This document shows positions 11,564-22,900 of a DNA stretch of 64,000 nt, piece by piece (position 1 is the stretch's first letter; each line of letters begins with the position of its first letter). Where the stretch lies: NCBI GenBank assembly GCA_945910005.1, contig OX246745.1:43045037-43109036 (forward strand), written 5' to 3'. The translations under genes were made by a program, and so were the position numbers. The DNA comes from Isoperla grammatica (Eukaryota > Arthropoda > Insecta > Plecoptera > Perlodidae). The notes beneath the pieces were generated by a model. The model was not told the origin of the DNA and made no database searches. It saw only the letters and a list, made by a program, of their open reading frames with translations.

Positions 11564-12060
11564 AAACCGGGCATATGTAGAGGTAGTTAGGGCACTTCTT
11601 TTTGGCATAGATGATGTATCGCTGTTGGATGATTTCACTTTGCAACATTCAGTCATGGAATGAGCACTCTTATCTGCACAGGATGTCTCTAAATGAATCT
11701 AGCAGAAATATTAGTACATTTGTTTCTACTTCTGCTCCAAGCCGACTTGGGCAATGTTGCCATTCATTCAGTGCTCGACACTCGTGCAGAGTGGACGTAT
11801 ATATGTGATACAAATATAACAGTACAAGTTATAACGAGACGGGTAACAAAGCTGTAACTAAGACAATACACATAAAGGAACACGGACACAACCGGAAACA
11901 ATATGCAAACCAGAAGAAAGCAAAAAAAAAAAAACACCAAACTTCAACACGTTTAAGTGCCAATTAAACAAAAATGCAACGACCTGACCAACGCCACTTG
12001 TAATACACCAGTGGATATAAACGCCCTTATGACTTAACATAGACCAGATCATTGTCATTC
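11564..12060. other. No recognisable gene; decayed sequence
   Basis: This is unique AT-rich sequence after the tandem array. Only short open frames are present, none with a recognisable domain. A poly-A run lies at 11920-11933. Confidence 0.4.
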
Positions 12061-12129
12061 AATTAAGTGCAGAGGACAACTGTGCATTTATATCAAACTC
12101 GTACCAAGCTTAGAACTCGAAAAAGTACT

Positions 12130-12390
12130 AAGAACATTCCCAACCCCAACAATGATAACTTTTGAAAACGGAACACGCGAACAAATGACAATTACAGACG
12201 CCGCAGATAGCAACACTTCGGTACGAGTCTATAATCGTCCACTAGAAATAGACAATGAGTCATTACGAAAAACATTGGCTGCTTACGGCGCTGTGAAAGA
12301 TATACAAGACAAATCGTGGTCATAAATGTATATTCCTGGCGTTAAACGAAAAAAGACAATATATATTAGGATGAAAGACGAGCGAAGGTG
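12130..12390 (+). pseudogene. Possible LINE ORF1 (RNA-binding) remnant
   Basis: One frame reads SVRVYNRPLEIDNESLRKTL followed by AAYGAVKDIQDKSW and a stop, then IPGVKRKKTIYIRMKDERR. The pattern of a short beta strand (VRVYN-P), then a helix with a YG-V turn, then an aromatic residue and a T-x-I-x-M strand resembles the RRM-like domain of ORF1 in some arthropod non-LTR elements. It is broken by a stop and has no start. The assignment rests on pattern memory only. Confidence 0.3.
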
Positions 12391-13290
12391 ACTGATGTAG
12401 ACGTGTGAAGAGAGAGCAAGACGGTACCCTCAGCCACGTTTAGGACAACAAATGTTTCCTCATTATTCGAACCCTGCGTGGAGCCTACCCAGGATGCACT
12501 ACATAAGCGTGCGAGGCGCACTTCTGCCTGCTACCGCGCACGGAACAAGTGTTCTTGTAACCTATACTAAGCTCAAGAAGCATCTATGATCCATCTCTAT
12601 GATGAAGTTTCTTTTGGAAATATTCGCGTTGTGAACGCAGGTGACGCCCATTCAGTCCATATACGAGGTTCAAGTTTTGACAACAATACTCATGATAAAA
12701 CAAGGTCAGACTCAACCCGAAGAAATATCAAAAATATGAAACAAAAACTTCAGTTTTGAAGTATTCGGGTAAGTAAATGTTGAAGTTTGGACAACAATAC
12801 TCATGATAAAAGACTCAACTCGAAGAAATATCAAAAATGTGAAACAAAAACTTAGGTATGGAATGTTTAGGTTAAAATAATAATCTAATACGGTTAGGTA
12901 ATATGTGCCTGGATTCCCATTACAGCAAATATTACATATTCTCGCCTCGATTGGCATTTTAGCAATAAATTAATAAAAAAGCCCTTTTATTATTTTCTTG
13001 TTATGCACGATTAATGAATGATAATCGTAGTGCATTAGTTTGAGTTGGGCTGGGATGCGCCCGTCAGGTTGTCTCAAGCGAGAGAGCGCACTTTCACCTG
13101 TAGCAGATGCCGTGAACACAATGAACGAAACTACCAACATTCAACATTTTGACGGACACGATTAATTTACACCTGGTGAATGTTACGTAACAACCTGTTA
13201 ATCTTGTACATTCTTCTTGTGATTGTATCACGCATTGTGAGTGTTTGTTTTATATCTTGCTGATGTGCTATATAACACATTGGGCTACTT
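12391..13290. other. No gene; contains a 2-copy 111-bp direct repeat
   Basis: At 12681 and 12792 the motif CAACAATACTCATGATAAAA starts two copies of a ~111-bp unit that continues through AGAAATATCAAAAATATGAA. The copies differ by small indels. No domain-bearing frame is seen in the rest of the stretch. Confidence 0.6.
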
Positions 13291-13407
13291 TTACGTCAAA
13301 ACCCGCTGAAAATTGTCATGTTTTAATTATATCTCAAGAATACACCTCGAAATCGAAAATCTAAGTAATCAGCGTGCTGTGGTTTGGTGAGCCCTACAGA
13401 CTGAATG
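13291..13407. repeat. Left arm of inverted repeat flanking a LINE
   Basis: It pairs with the reverse complement of 15349-15464. The best-matched core contains ACCTCGAAATCGAAAAT and GCTGTGGTTTG. The arms are roughly 80-85% alike by eye and enclose 1.94 kb. Confidence 0.7.
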
Positions 13408-15240
13408 AAAAAATGTATTTATCTTATTTATTATTCTTTCACCTGACATTTACATGATAAATGTGTGCTCCTCTTGAGAGAGAGAGAGAGAGTGAATAGC
13501 CTATAATTACATTATACATTACATTAAATTACAATCTTATAGATTACATTTACAATACATGAGTATATACATTGAGGTATATATATATAAATATATATAG
13601 ATACACATTACATTTATAATACATAGGTATGAAAGTTGAGGTATACGTATAAATACGGTACACATACACACATTATCCTACTGGAGGGGCTAAGAGGGGG
13701 GACAAAATTTTGATTTAATCAGATTTGTAATTGAGAAAATCATCTAAGGAATAAAATGCATTATGAATAAGAAATGTTTTTACTTTGAGTCTGAATGCTT
13801 TGTAACTTGTAAGTGGAGTTTTTAATAGATTGCGGAATTTTGTTATAAATTTTACTGCAAAGGTAAGTGGGACTATTTTTATAGAATGTGTGGTTGAATA
13901 CGGGGATAAATATGTTAGAATTGGATCGTGTTTCATGGGAATGGATAGTTGTGTTTGTGATGAATAATTCAGGATGAGAGTGAGCAAAAGAGGCCGCAGA
14001 TAGAATTAGTTCAGATATGAGAGTTAGAATGTTAAGATTGGTAAAATGGGGCTTGCACGATTTCTTTCTTGATACGCCGGCAATTATCCTGATCGCCCGT
14101 TTTTGAATTACAAAAATGCGTTTGGCATGGCTTGAGAAGCCCCAAAATAGAACTGCGTATGAGAGTATTGACTGGACGTATGAATGGTATACCATTAGTA
14201 AGGTAGAAGGGCTGACGAGGAGTTTCAGCCTTCGCAGCATGTAACATCCACTGACAAGACGTAGTGCTAGTGATTGGATATGGGGAAGCCAGTCAAGTGT
14301 CTCACTTATTATTAGTCCTAGTGCTTTCACATATGGGTGTCTGGCTATACTCTTGTCATCTAGGCGAATGAGGGGGCTGGTCGCGTATTGTGGTGCATTC
14401 ACATGGAACTTTAAATATACTGTTTTAGTAGTTTGAATAGCTAGTCTACTGGATTTGCAATATGCTGATATCAGTGATACTTGAGAATTTGCGGCTAATG
14501 TGAGCGTTAGTGTATCGGTTTTGATGGGAGATAAAAGAAGAGAATTAATGTCGTCTGCATACAATGTGAGGAAAGATTTTACTAGTTCCTTGGACTTATC
14601 CATGTTTAGAAGTTTTGGGAGGTCATTGATGTATAGAAGAAAGAATAGAGGGCCAAGTGTAGATCCTTGAGGGACACCACTAGTTACTGGTAGTGGATCA
14701 GACAATGATGGTATGTTAGATTTTGGTGAAACTATTTTTACTACTTGAGTGCGGTTAGTGAGAAATGACGTTAACCAATTGTGTGCAGGACCGGTGATGC
14801 CGATGGAAACGAGTTTACTAAGAAGAATGTTATGGTCAATTGTGTCAAATGCTTTACTCATGTCAAAAAAGAGCCCTATTGCTTGGTCTCCCCTATCTAA
14901 TGCAGAGTAGAGTGGGGAAAGAAATGAGAAAATAGCTGAGGTCGTAGATTTACCTGAGAGGAACCCGTGTTGACTATTGTCAAGAATATGGTATTTATTG
15001 AGATAGGAAGAGAGGCGAGAGTACATTACGAGTTCAAAATTTTTTGAAAATGATGAGAGTAGCGAAATTGGACGGTAGTTATCTAAAACATCTTTCTTTC
15101 CTTTCTTATGTATAGGGACACTTGTCGATTGTTTTAAGATTGTGGGGAATGTGCCAGTTTCAAATGACATGTTTATAATGTGGGAGAGGGGTAGAGCAAT
15201 GAGTTTGACCGATTTAGCTAGAATAGCAGTAGGTATACAT
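13408..15240 (-). mobile_element. 5'-truncated LINE, minus strand
   Basis: The coding part runs from about 15240 down to 13715, followed by a 3' untranslated part rich in TACATTTACAATACAT-like repeats. It lies entirely between the two inverted-repeat arms. The 5' part (endonuclease) is missing. Confidence 0.65.
13715..15240 (-). pseudogene. LINE reverse transcriptase fragment (Jockey-like), frameshifted near its end
   Basis: The main frame (15170-13761) encodes a reverse transcriptase with its motifs in order: PIHKKGKKDVLDNYRPISLL, then DMSKAFDTIDHNILL (motif A), SGVPQGSTLGPLFFLLYIND (motif B) and the catalytic LYADDIN (motif C). A thumb and C-terminal region follow, with KRIFVIQKRAIRII. The frame is open upstream of the first ATG to about 15240. 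Near 13800 a frameshift moves the natural C-terminus (KTFLIHNAFYSLDDFL) into the neighbouring frame, ending at 13715. The family reaction is RNA-templated DNA synthesis primed at the target site. This copy lacks the endonuclease and is a dead fragment. Confidence 0.85.
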
Positions 15241-15348
15241 ACAGTAGGTATTATAATTTATAATCAGTATGAATGTGATTTTTATTTCCTTAAACTAATA
15301 ATTAAATAAGTATGCAGTCACACTGATTATAATGCTGGATACATTTAC

Positions 15349-15464
15349 CATTCAGTCTGTAGGGCTTATCAAACCACAGCAGGCTGATTTCTCGGATTTT
15401 CGATTTCGAGGTGCATTCTTGAGATATAATTAAAAAATGAACATTTTTTACGGTTTCTGACGTC
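15349..15464. repeat. Right arm of inverted repeat
   Basis: This is the reverse-complement partner of 13291-13407. It begins CATTCAGTCTGTAGGGCTTA and ends near CGGTTTCTGACGTCAA. Confidence 0.7.
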
Positions 15465-16055
15465 AACCTACTCCTCCCCCTTTCCGGCGAAAAATAATAT
15501 TTAGACCTACTAGATTTGTATTTTAAAGACAAAATTTTGGGGCAGAGTAATTCCAAAAATTGTCTTCATAAAAGCCCGGAAAATGACAAGAGTAATCAAT
15601 AATAATATTTGCATTCAGATTGACTGTCTTTTGTTGCTGGTACAGAAACTATTATAACGTTGTCAATATATATAATACTTCGGGGGGGTTATAGGCCGTA
15701 AGCCTTTAACCATACCCAGGGGTTAGATCCATGGTGGCAGAACACGGGAGGATGGTTCTCAATTGAAAAAGAAAATCTTTTCTTATAAAATAAAAGTGTT
15801 TGAATATTTAAATAAATATAACAGTAACTGTTGTGAAATCAATTATTCATTGAGTGAATTGCAAATGGCGGTTTGCATTTTACTCCAGAGTGGTGGCCAG
15901 TAGAGGTGCTGGCCTTGATGACGCGGGCTCCAGACCACGGTAAACAAAAACGTAATACAGCCCCCTTACATTCTGTACTATCCTAGGAGAGCCGACTGTT
16001 GTCCCCAGGAACATTTCCTGCGAACAGTTTAATTGTATACACCAGAAAAGATGTT
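15465..16055. other. No recognisable gene
   Basis: This is AT-rich sequence with a GGGGGG run at 15683. Short frames only, and no motif was found. Confidence 0.4.
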
Positions 16056-16405
16056 TTGTATGTGTCTCCCAGTAGACACAGAAGGGACACAAGACCCGGC
16101 CAACTCCACAAAATAAAGTATTGCTATTGTATGTGTGTCCCAGTAGACACAGAAGGGACACAAGACCCGGCCAACTCCACGAGATAAAGTATTGCTATTG
16201 TATGTGTGTCCCAGTAGACACAGAAGGGACACAAGACCCGGCTAACTCCACAAGATAAAGTATTGCTATTGTATGTGTGTCCCAGTAGACACAGAAGGGA
16301 CACAAGACCCGGCCAACTCCACTAGATCAAGTATTGCTATTGTATGTGTGTCCCAGTAGACACAGAAGAGACACAAACCATCTCCACAAGATAAAGTATT
16401 GACAT
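16056..16405. repeat. 71-bp minisatellite, about 5 units
   Basis: The unit carries TGTGTCCCAGTAGACACAG and AAGACCCGGCCAACTCCAC. It repeats every 71 bp, and the last unit is shortened. The words TGTGTCCC and GGGACACA can pair, so a single-strand copy of each unit would fold into a small hairpin. Confidence 0.9.
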
Positions 16406-16537
16406 TGTATGTGTACACAGACAACAGAATTTATTACTTGAAACCTCCCTTTGTCTGCATTGTTCACCACGGGGACAGACCAACCTCGGCCCTAAGGTGG
16501 TTGATGTCGTATTTATTTACGACATGCTCGACCACTA

Positions 16538-17652
16538 AGGGGGCCCCCACACGCGCGAACATGTCTCCAGACATGCTCGCGAACTTCGTGCTCGCGAGCA
16601 TGTGTGAGCGTGTGGGCGTGTGGGGGGCTGTTTCGAGTAGCTCACACATGCTGTACCTTGTCGTGGAAGACATCAACAAGTTTTGATATTTTACCGATGC
16701 TCGCGAGCATGTGTGAGCGTGTGGGGGGCTGCACACACTTGCTCGTCAACTTCTGACCATTTAAAAGACATTTTGAACTGGAAGTATTGGGATATGAATA
16801 AAATTATCCTCATTGCACGCAGTTCTTAGGCCTATGTTCTATTAAAAGTAATATGAAAATTACTATATTTTAATGCTATGTCTTATAGACAAAGGTTAAC
16901 AATTTAAAATGATGTTCTGCGCCAGACTACATGCTAGTATGTTTAAAATAAAAAAAAAAAATAATAATAATAATATTAATAAAACGATTCTTACGGAGCA
17001 GACTATTCACACGCAACACTGACAATAAAGTTCCCCAAACAATCATAGTCTTCTAGCAAGATGGTTCTCCCAGCATGAAAGTCGCTTTCTATGTGTTTTA
17101 TGTTGTTTTTGTACCCTTTATTTTACGATGCAATTCTTTCTGAAATCCAGGGTTGTTTCTACAACTTTCCCCATACATACGGCATCGAAAGCGTATGTTG
17201 ACCTCATTGGCTTTGTGGGGTTTGGGGCTAAAAATAGCATCAAGGGCAAATAGGAACACTTTCTAAAAAGTAAAATGGAAGCACCCCTATTTGTACTTCA
17301 ATCTCCAAAGTTATTTTCAAGACGGAGGACGCTGTCGTACGTGCGATTCGCGCTTTTTTAACCATTCCTTAACCCATATTTTTCGAGTTCGCTTTTTTTG
17401 CTTCTGTTTGTTTATGTGTAAAATAATGATACTAGCACAAGCAATTGTATGTTTCGATAGCACTGGAGCCATAGTGCGTGCGTGCTACCGAGCACGAGGA
17501 ACTATCGCAACTGAGGCGGTTTTTAGGATTTTAGGGGCGTTGTTGACGAGCATGTTGTGCTCCCGTGTGGGGGCTAGCATGCTCGCGAGCCTGCGGTTCA
17601 CGTGGGGTTCACGAGCATGTCAGGAGACATGTTCGCACGTGTGGGGGCCCCT
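16538..17652. mobile_element. Terminal-inverted-repeat element, 1115 bp, TA target site
   Basis: The ends AGGGGGCCCCCACACG (from 16538) and CGTGTGGGGGCCCCT (to 17652) are inverted copies. Similarity extends inward about 60 bp through GAACATGTCTCCAGACATG on the left and CATGTCAGGAGACATGTTC on the right. Both ends are flanked by TA (16536-16537 and 17653-17654), the target duplication used by Tc1/mariner and some other DNA transposons. Subterminal palindromes (ATGCTCGCGAGCAT) occur at 16591, 16698 and 17578. No transposase frame is present, so this is a non-autonomous element. The superfamily is not assignable by eye. Confidence 0.7.
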
Positions 17653-17935
17653 TAAGTCATAAGATCATAAGACGTTGGACGATTCAGTTTCTATAAGCTT
17701 CGCTATTGAGGGAGCTGCGCAAAGCTACATTCATCTTCAAACTGTGTTTATGACACCGGGACATCACGCCCACATTCACAAACCTTGTTAAACTCGGAGT
17801 ATTTCATTGACCCTGGTCGGAACGCGTCTAGATAAGCTTCGTGTGGTTCGCACGACGAGTCATATCATATTACGTAGAGCGCTATTGGGGAGGGGGGATT
17901 ATTGGAAACACTTTTATTACCATTATCATTATCAC
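17653..17935. other. No recognisable gene
   Basis: This is a short unique stretch between the inverted-repeat element and a microsatellite, with no convincing frame. Confidence 0.4.
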
Positions 17936-18061
17936 TATCATTATCATTATCATTATCACTATCATCATTATTATCATTTTCACTAACATTATCATCATCA
18001 TTATAATAATAATAATAATAATTATTATTATTATTATTATTATTATTATTTGTATCATTAA

Positions 18062-18115
<54 letters not shown>

Positions 18116-18116
18116 C
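17936..18116. repeat. ATC/ATT trinucleotide microsatellite
   Basis: Imperfect (ATT)n with interspersed ATC. Its isoleucine-only open frames are artefacts. Confidence 0.95.
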
Positions 18117-18893
18117 AAGCGAGCGAAGCGAGCGTTTCCACTTGACTCTTATGGCTCTTCGTTCTGTTTTTTGTTTGTTTGTTTGTTTGTTTGTTTGTTT
18201 GTTTGTTTGTTTGTTTGTTTTTTTTTTTTTTTTTTATGTCCGTCGATAGCGGTCGAACGGAAACTCCGATCAACTTGAAATTTGGACCATCCACAAGCCT
18301 CGATGTGGATTGAAGGTGTATAGTTTTGAGGCAAAATCGTCCGAAAAGTTACAAAGTTACACCATAGTTACTGCAAAATATTTTTCTGAAACAAAATGGC
18401 GGCAAAATGTGAGATAGCCAGATTTTTCTACAGATCTTTCCGATCACGAATATGTTAATGTAATGGCGATCTGATAAATATTGGCAAAGTTACACGAAAG
18501 TTACTCGAAAATATTTTTCTAAAACGTAGTAACGGCAAAATGTGAGGTGGCTATCTTATAGTAAATGTTTGTCCGGTCACGAATATACTAATGTAAACGC
18601 GATCCAATACGTATTAGAGGCAGAAATTACATTTCTATTGCTGTCAATAAGTGTTAGTAACGGTGGCGGACCGTATTGAAAACATGACCACGAAAATTCT
18701 TAGCAACGCACATTGCACTGCATACAACAATGTCGGAAAGTATAATAGCCATGGAAATAAGAACAATTTTTGCAATGCGCATTCTTGAATTGTTGTTAAT
18801 TGTTGTTCGTATTAGCATTGAAAACTTTTCGCCAGAAAGTTCGTAGATATTGACGCGCTCGCTTATCAACGCGTCAAACAGAGCGTTTTCCTC
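18117..18893. repeat. ~0.78-kb interspersed repeat, copy A
   Basis: It starts AAGCGAGCGAAGCGAGCG and ends with GACGCGCTCGCTTATC...GAGCGTTTTCCT. The ends can partly pair (AAGCGAGCG with CGCTCGCTT). It contains a (GTTT)n plus T tract near 18166-18235 and two AAAATGGCGGCAAAATGTGAG-like segments. No coding frame. Copy B lies at 19082-19814. Confidence 0.75.

Positions 18894-18977
<84 letters not shown>
18894..18977. repeat. (TTA)n microsatellite
   Basis: About 27 near-perfect TTA triplets. Confidence 0.97.
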
Positions 18978-19081
18978 TTTGTTGTTATAAGGCAATCACA
19001 GGTTATCATTGGCTAAACAGTAAATGCGAGAATCCATCGAAGTATATTACAGCACTTTACACAGAAGAGTAACAACTAATT

Positions 19082-19814
19082 AAGCGAGCGAAGCGAGCGT
19101 TTCCACTTGACTCTATGGCACTTCGTTCTGTTTTTTTTTTTTTTTTTTTTTTTTTATTATGTCCGTCGATAGCAATCGAACGGAAAGTCCAATCAACTTG
19201 AAACTTGGACCATCCACAAGCCTCGATGTGGATTGAAGGTATATAGTTTTGAGGCAAAATCGTTCGAAAAGTTACAAAGTTACACCATAGTTACTGCAAA
19301 ATATTTTTCTGAAACAAAATGGCGGCAAAATGTGAGAAAGCCAGATTTTTCTTAACTTTTTTCCGGTCAAGAATATGTTCGATTTATGGCGATACAATAA
19401 ATATTGGCAAAGTTACACAAAAGTTACTCGAAAATATTTTTCCGAAACACAGTAACAGAAAAATGTGAGGTGGCTATCTTATAGTAAATTTTTGTCCGGT
19501 CACGAATATACTAAATAAAACGCGATCAGATACGTATTCGAGGTAGAAATTACATTTTAAATGCTGTCAATAACTGTTAGTAACGGTGGCGGACCGCGGC
19601 GAAAACAAGTCACCGAAAATTCTTAGCAACGCACACTGCACGACGTCCAACAATGTCGGGAAGTATAATAGCTATGAAAATTAGAAAAAATTTTGCCTTG
19701 CGCATCCTTCAATTGTTGTTAATTGTTGTTCGTATTAGCATTGAAAACTATTCGCCAGAAAGTTCGTAGATATTGACGCGCTCGCTTATCAACGCGTCAA
19801 ACAGAGCGTTTTCC
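19082..19814. repeat. ~0.73-kb interspersed repeat, copy B
   Basis: This is the same family and orientation as 18117-18893, with a poly-T tract in place of the GTTT microsatellite and scattered substitutions (roughly 10%). Confidence 0.75.
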
Positions 19815-19939
19815 TAGTACCAGACCATGCTATCTTCTGAACTCTGAACATCGAGCGTTGACGAGGGAACCCCCACTAGAGAAGAGGATAGGGCAGGCGT
19901 TCTCACCTAGGGCTGAACCATTCAGGACCACAGGACCCG

Positions 19940-22900
19940 TACTATAGGCAAGGACTGTCCCCCAACCCCGCCTCTTCTTGTCATGGGGCTGTGTAGACTG
20001 TACTATAGGCAAGGACTGTCCCCCAACCCCGCCTCTTCTTGTCATGGGGCTGTGTAGACTGTACTATAGGCAAGGACTGTCCCCCAACCCCGCCTCTTCT
20101 TGTCATGGGGCTGTGTAGACTGTACTATAGGCAAGGACTGTCCCCCAACCCCGCCTCTTCTTGTCATGGGGCTGTGTAGACTGTACTATAGGCAAGGACT
20201 GTCCCCCAACCCCGCCTCTTCTTGTCATGGGGCTGTGTAGACTGTACTATAGGCAAGGACTGTCCCCCACCCCGCATCTTCTTGTCATGGGGCTGTGTAG
20301 ACTGTACTATAGGCAAGGACTGTCCCCCAACCCCGCCTCTTCTTGTCATGGGGCAGTGTAGACTGTACTATAGGCAAGGACTGTCCCCCAACCCCGCCTC
20401 TTCTTGTCATGGGGCAGTGTAGACTGTACTATAGGCAAGGACTGTCCCCCAACCCCGCCTCTTCTTGTCATGGGTCTGTGTAGACTGTACTATAGGCAAG
20501 GACTGTCCCCCAACCCCGCCTCTTCTTGTCATGGGGCTGTGTAGACTGTACTATAGGCAAGGACTGTCCCCCAACCCCGCCTCTTCTTGTCATGGGGCTG
20601 TGTAGACTGTACTATAGGCAAGGACTGTCCCCCAACCCCTCCTCTTCTTGTCATGGGGCTGTGTAGACTGTACTATAGGCAAGGACTGTCCCCCAACCCC
20701 GCCTCTTCTTGTCATGGGGCTGTGTAGACTGTACTATAGGCAAGAACTGTCCCCCAACCCCGCCTCTTCTTGTCATGGGGCTGTGTAGACTGTACTATAG
20801 GCAAGGACTGTCCCCCAACCCCTCCTCTTCTTGTCATGGGGCTGTGTAGACTGTACTATAGGCAAGGACTGTCCCCCAACCCCGCCTCTTCTTGTCATGG
20901 GGCTGTGTAGACTGTACTATAGGCAAGGACTGTCCCCCAACCCCGCCTCTTCTTGTCATGGGGCAGTGTAGACTGTACTATAGGCAAGGACTGTCCCCAA
21001 ACCCCGCCTCTTCTTGTCATGGGGCAGTGTAGACTGTACTATAGGCAAGGACTGTCCCCCAACCCCGCCTCTTCTTGTCATGGGGCTGTGTAGACTGTAC
21101 TATAGGCAAGGACTGTCCCCCAACCCCGCCTCTTCTTGTCATAGGGCTGTGTAGACTGTACTATAGGCAAGGACTGTCCCCCAACCCCGCCTCTTCTTGT
21201 CATGGGGCAGTGTAGACTGTACTATAGGCAAGGACTGTCCCCCAACCCCGCCTCTTCTTGTCATGGGGCTGTGTAGACTGTACTATAGGCAAGGACTGTC
21301 CCCCAACCCCGCCTCTTCTTGTCATGGGGCAGTGTAGACTGTACTATAGGCAAGGACTGTCCCCCAACCCCGCCTCTTCTTGTCATGGGGCAGTGTAGAC
21401 TGTACTATAGGCAAGGACTGTCCCCCAACCCCGCCTCTTCTTGTCATGGGGCTGTGTAGACTGTACTATAGGCAAGGACTGTCCCCCAACCCCGCCTCTT
21501 CTTGTCATGGGGCTGTGTAGACTGTACTATAGGCAAGGACTGTCCCCCAACCCCTCCTCTTCTTGTCATGGGGCTGTGTAGACTGTACTATAGGCAAGGA
21601 CTGTCCCCCAACCCCGCCTCTTCTTGTCATGGGGCTGTGTAGACTGTACTATAGGCAAGGACTGTCCCCCAACCCCGCCTCTTCTTGTCATGGGGCTGTG
21701 TAGACTGTACTATAGGCAAGGACTGTCCCCCAACCCCTCCTCTTCTTGTCATGGGGCTGTGTAGACTGTACTATAGGCAAGGACTGTCCCCCAACCCCGC
21801 CTCTTCTTGTCATGGGGCTGTGTAGACTGTACTATAGGCAAGGACTGTCCCCCAACCCCGCCTCTTCTTGTCATGGGGCAGTGTAGACTGTACTATAGGC
21901 AAGGACTGTCCCAAACCCCGCCTCTTCTTGTCATGGGGCTGTGTAGACTGTACTATAGGCAAGGACTGTCCCCCAACCCCGCCTCTTCTTGTCATGGGGC
22001 AGTGTAGACTGTACTATAGGCAAGGACTGTCCCCCAACCCCGCCTCTTCTTGTCATGGGGCAGTGTAGACTGTACTATAGGCCAGGACTGTCCCCCAACC
22101 CCGCCTCTTCTTGTCATGGGGCTGTGTAGACTGTACTATAGGCAAGGACTGTCCCCCAACCCCGCCTCTTCTTGTCATGGGGCAGTGTAGACTGTACTAT
22201 AGGCAAGGACTGTCCCCCAACCCCGCCTCTTCTTGTCATGGGGCTGTGTAGAATGTACTATAGGCAAGGACTGTCCCCCAACCCCGCCTCTTCTTGTCAT
22301 GGGGCTGTGTAGACTGTACTATAGGCAAGGACTGTCCCCCAACCCCGCCTCTTCTTGTCATGGGGCAGTGTAGACTGTACTATAGGCAAGGACTGTCCCC
22401 CAACCCCGCCTCTTCTTGTCATGGGGCTGTGTAGACTGTACTATAGGCAAGGACTGTCCCCCAACCCCGCCTCTTCTTGTCATGGGGCTGTGTAGACTGT
22501 ACTTTAGGCAAGGACTGTCCCCCAACCCCGCCTCTTCTTGTCATGGGGCAGTGTAGACTGTACTATAGGCAAGGACTGTCCCCCAACCCCGCCTCTTCTT
22601 GTCATGGGGCAGTGTAGACTGTACTATAGGCAAGGACTGTCCCCCAACCCCGCCTCTTCTTGTCATGGGGCTGTGTAGACTGTACTATAGGCAAGGACTG
22701 TCCCCCAACCCCGCCTCTTCTTGTCATGGGGCAGTGTAGACTGTACTATAGGCAAGGACTGTCCCCCAACCCCGCCTCTTCTTGTCATGGGGCAGTGTAG
22801 ACTGTACTATAGGCAAGGACTGTCCCCCAACCCCGCCTCTTCTTGTCATGGGGCAGTGTAGACTGTACTATAGGCAAGGACTGTCCCCCAACCCCGCCTC

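Noticed and set aside
17841..18278. Isoleucine-rich 145-codon frame
   Set aside because: Translation of an ATT/ATC microsatellite.
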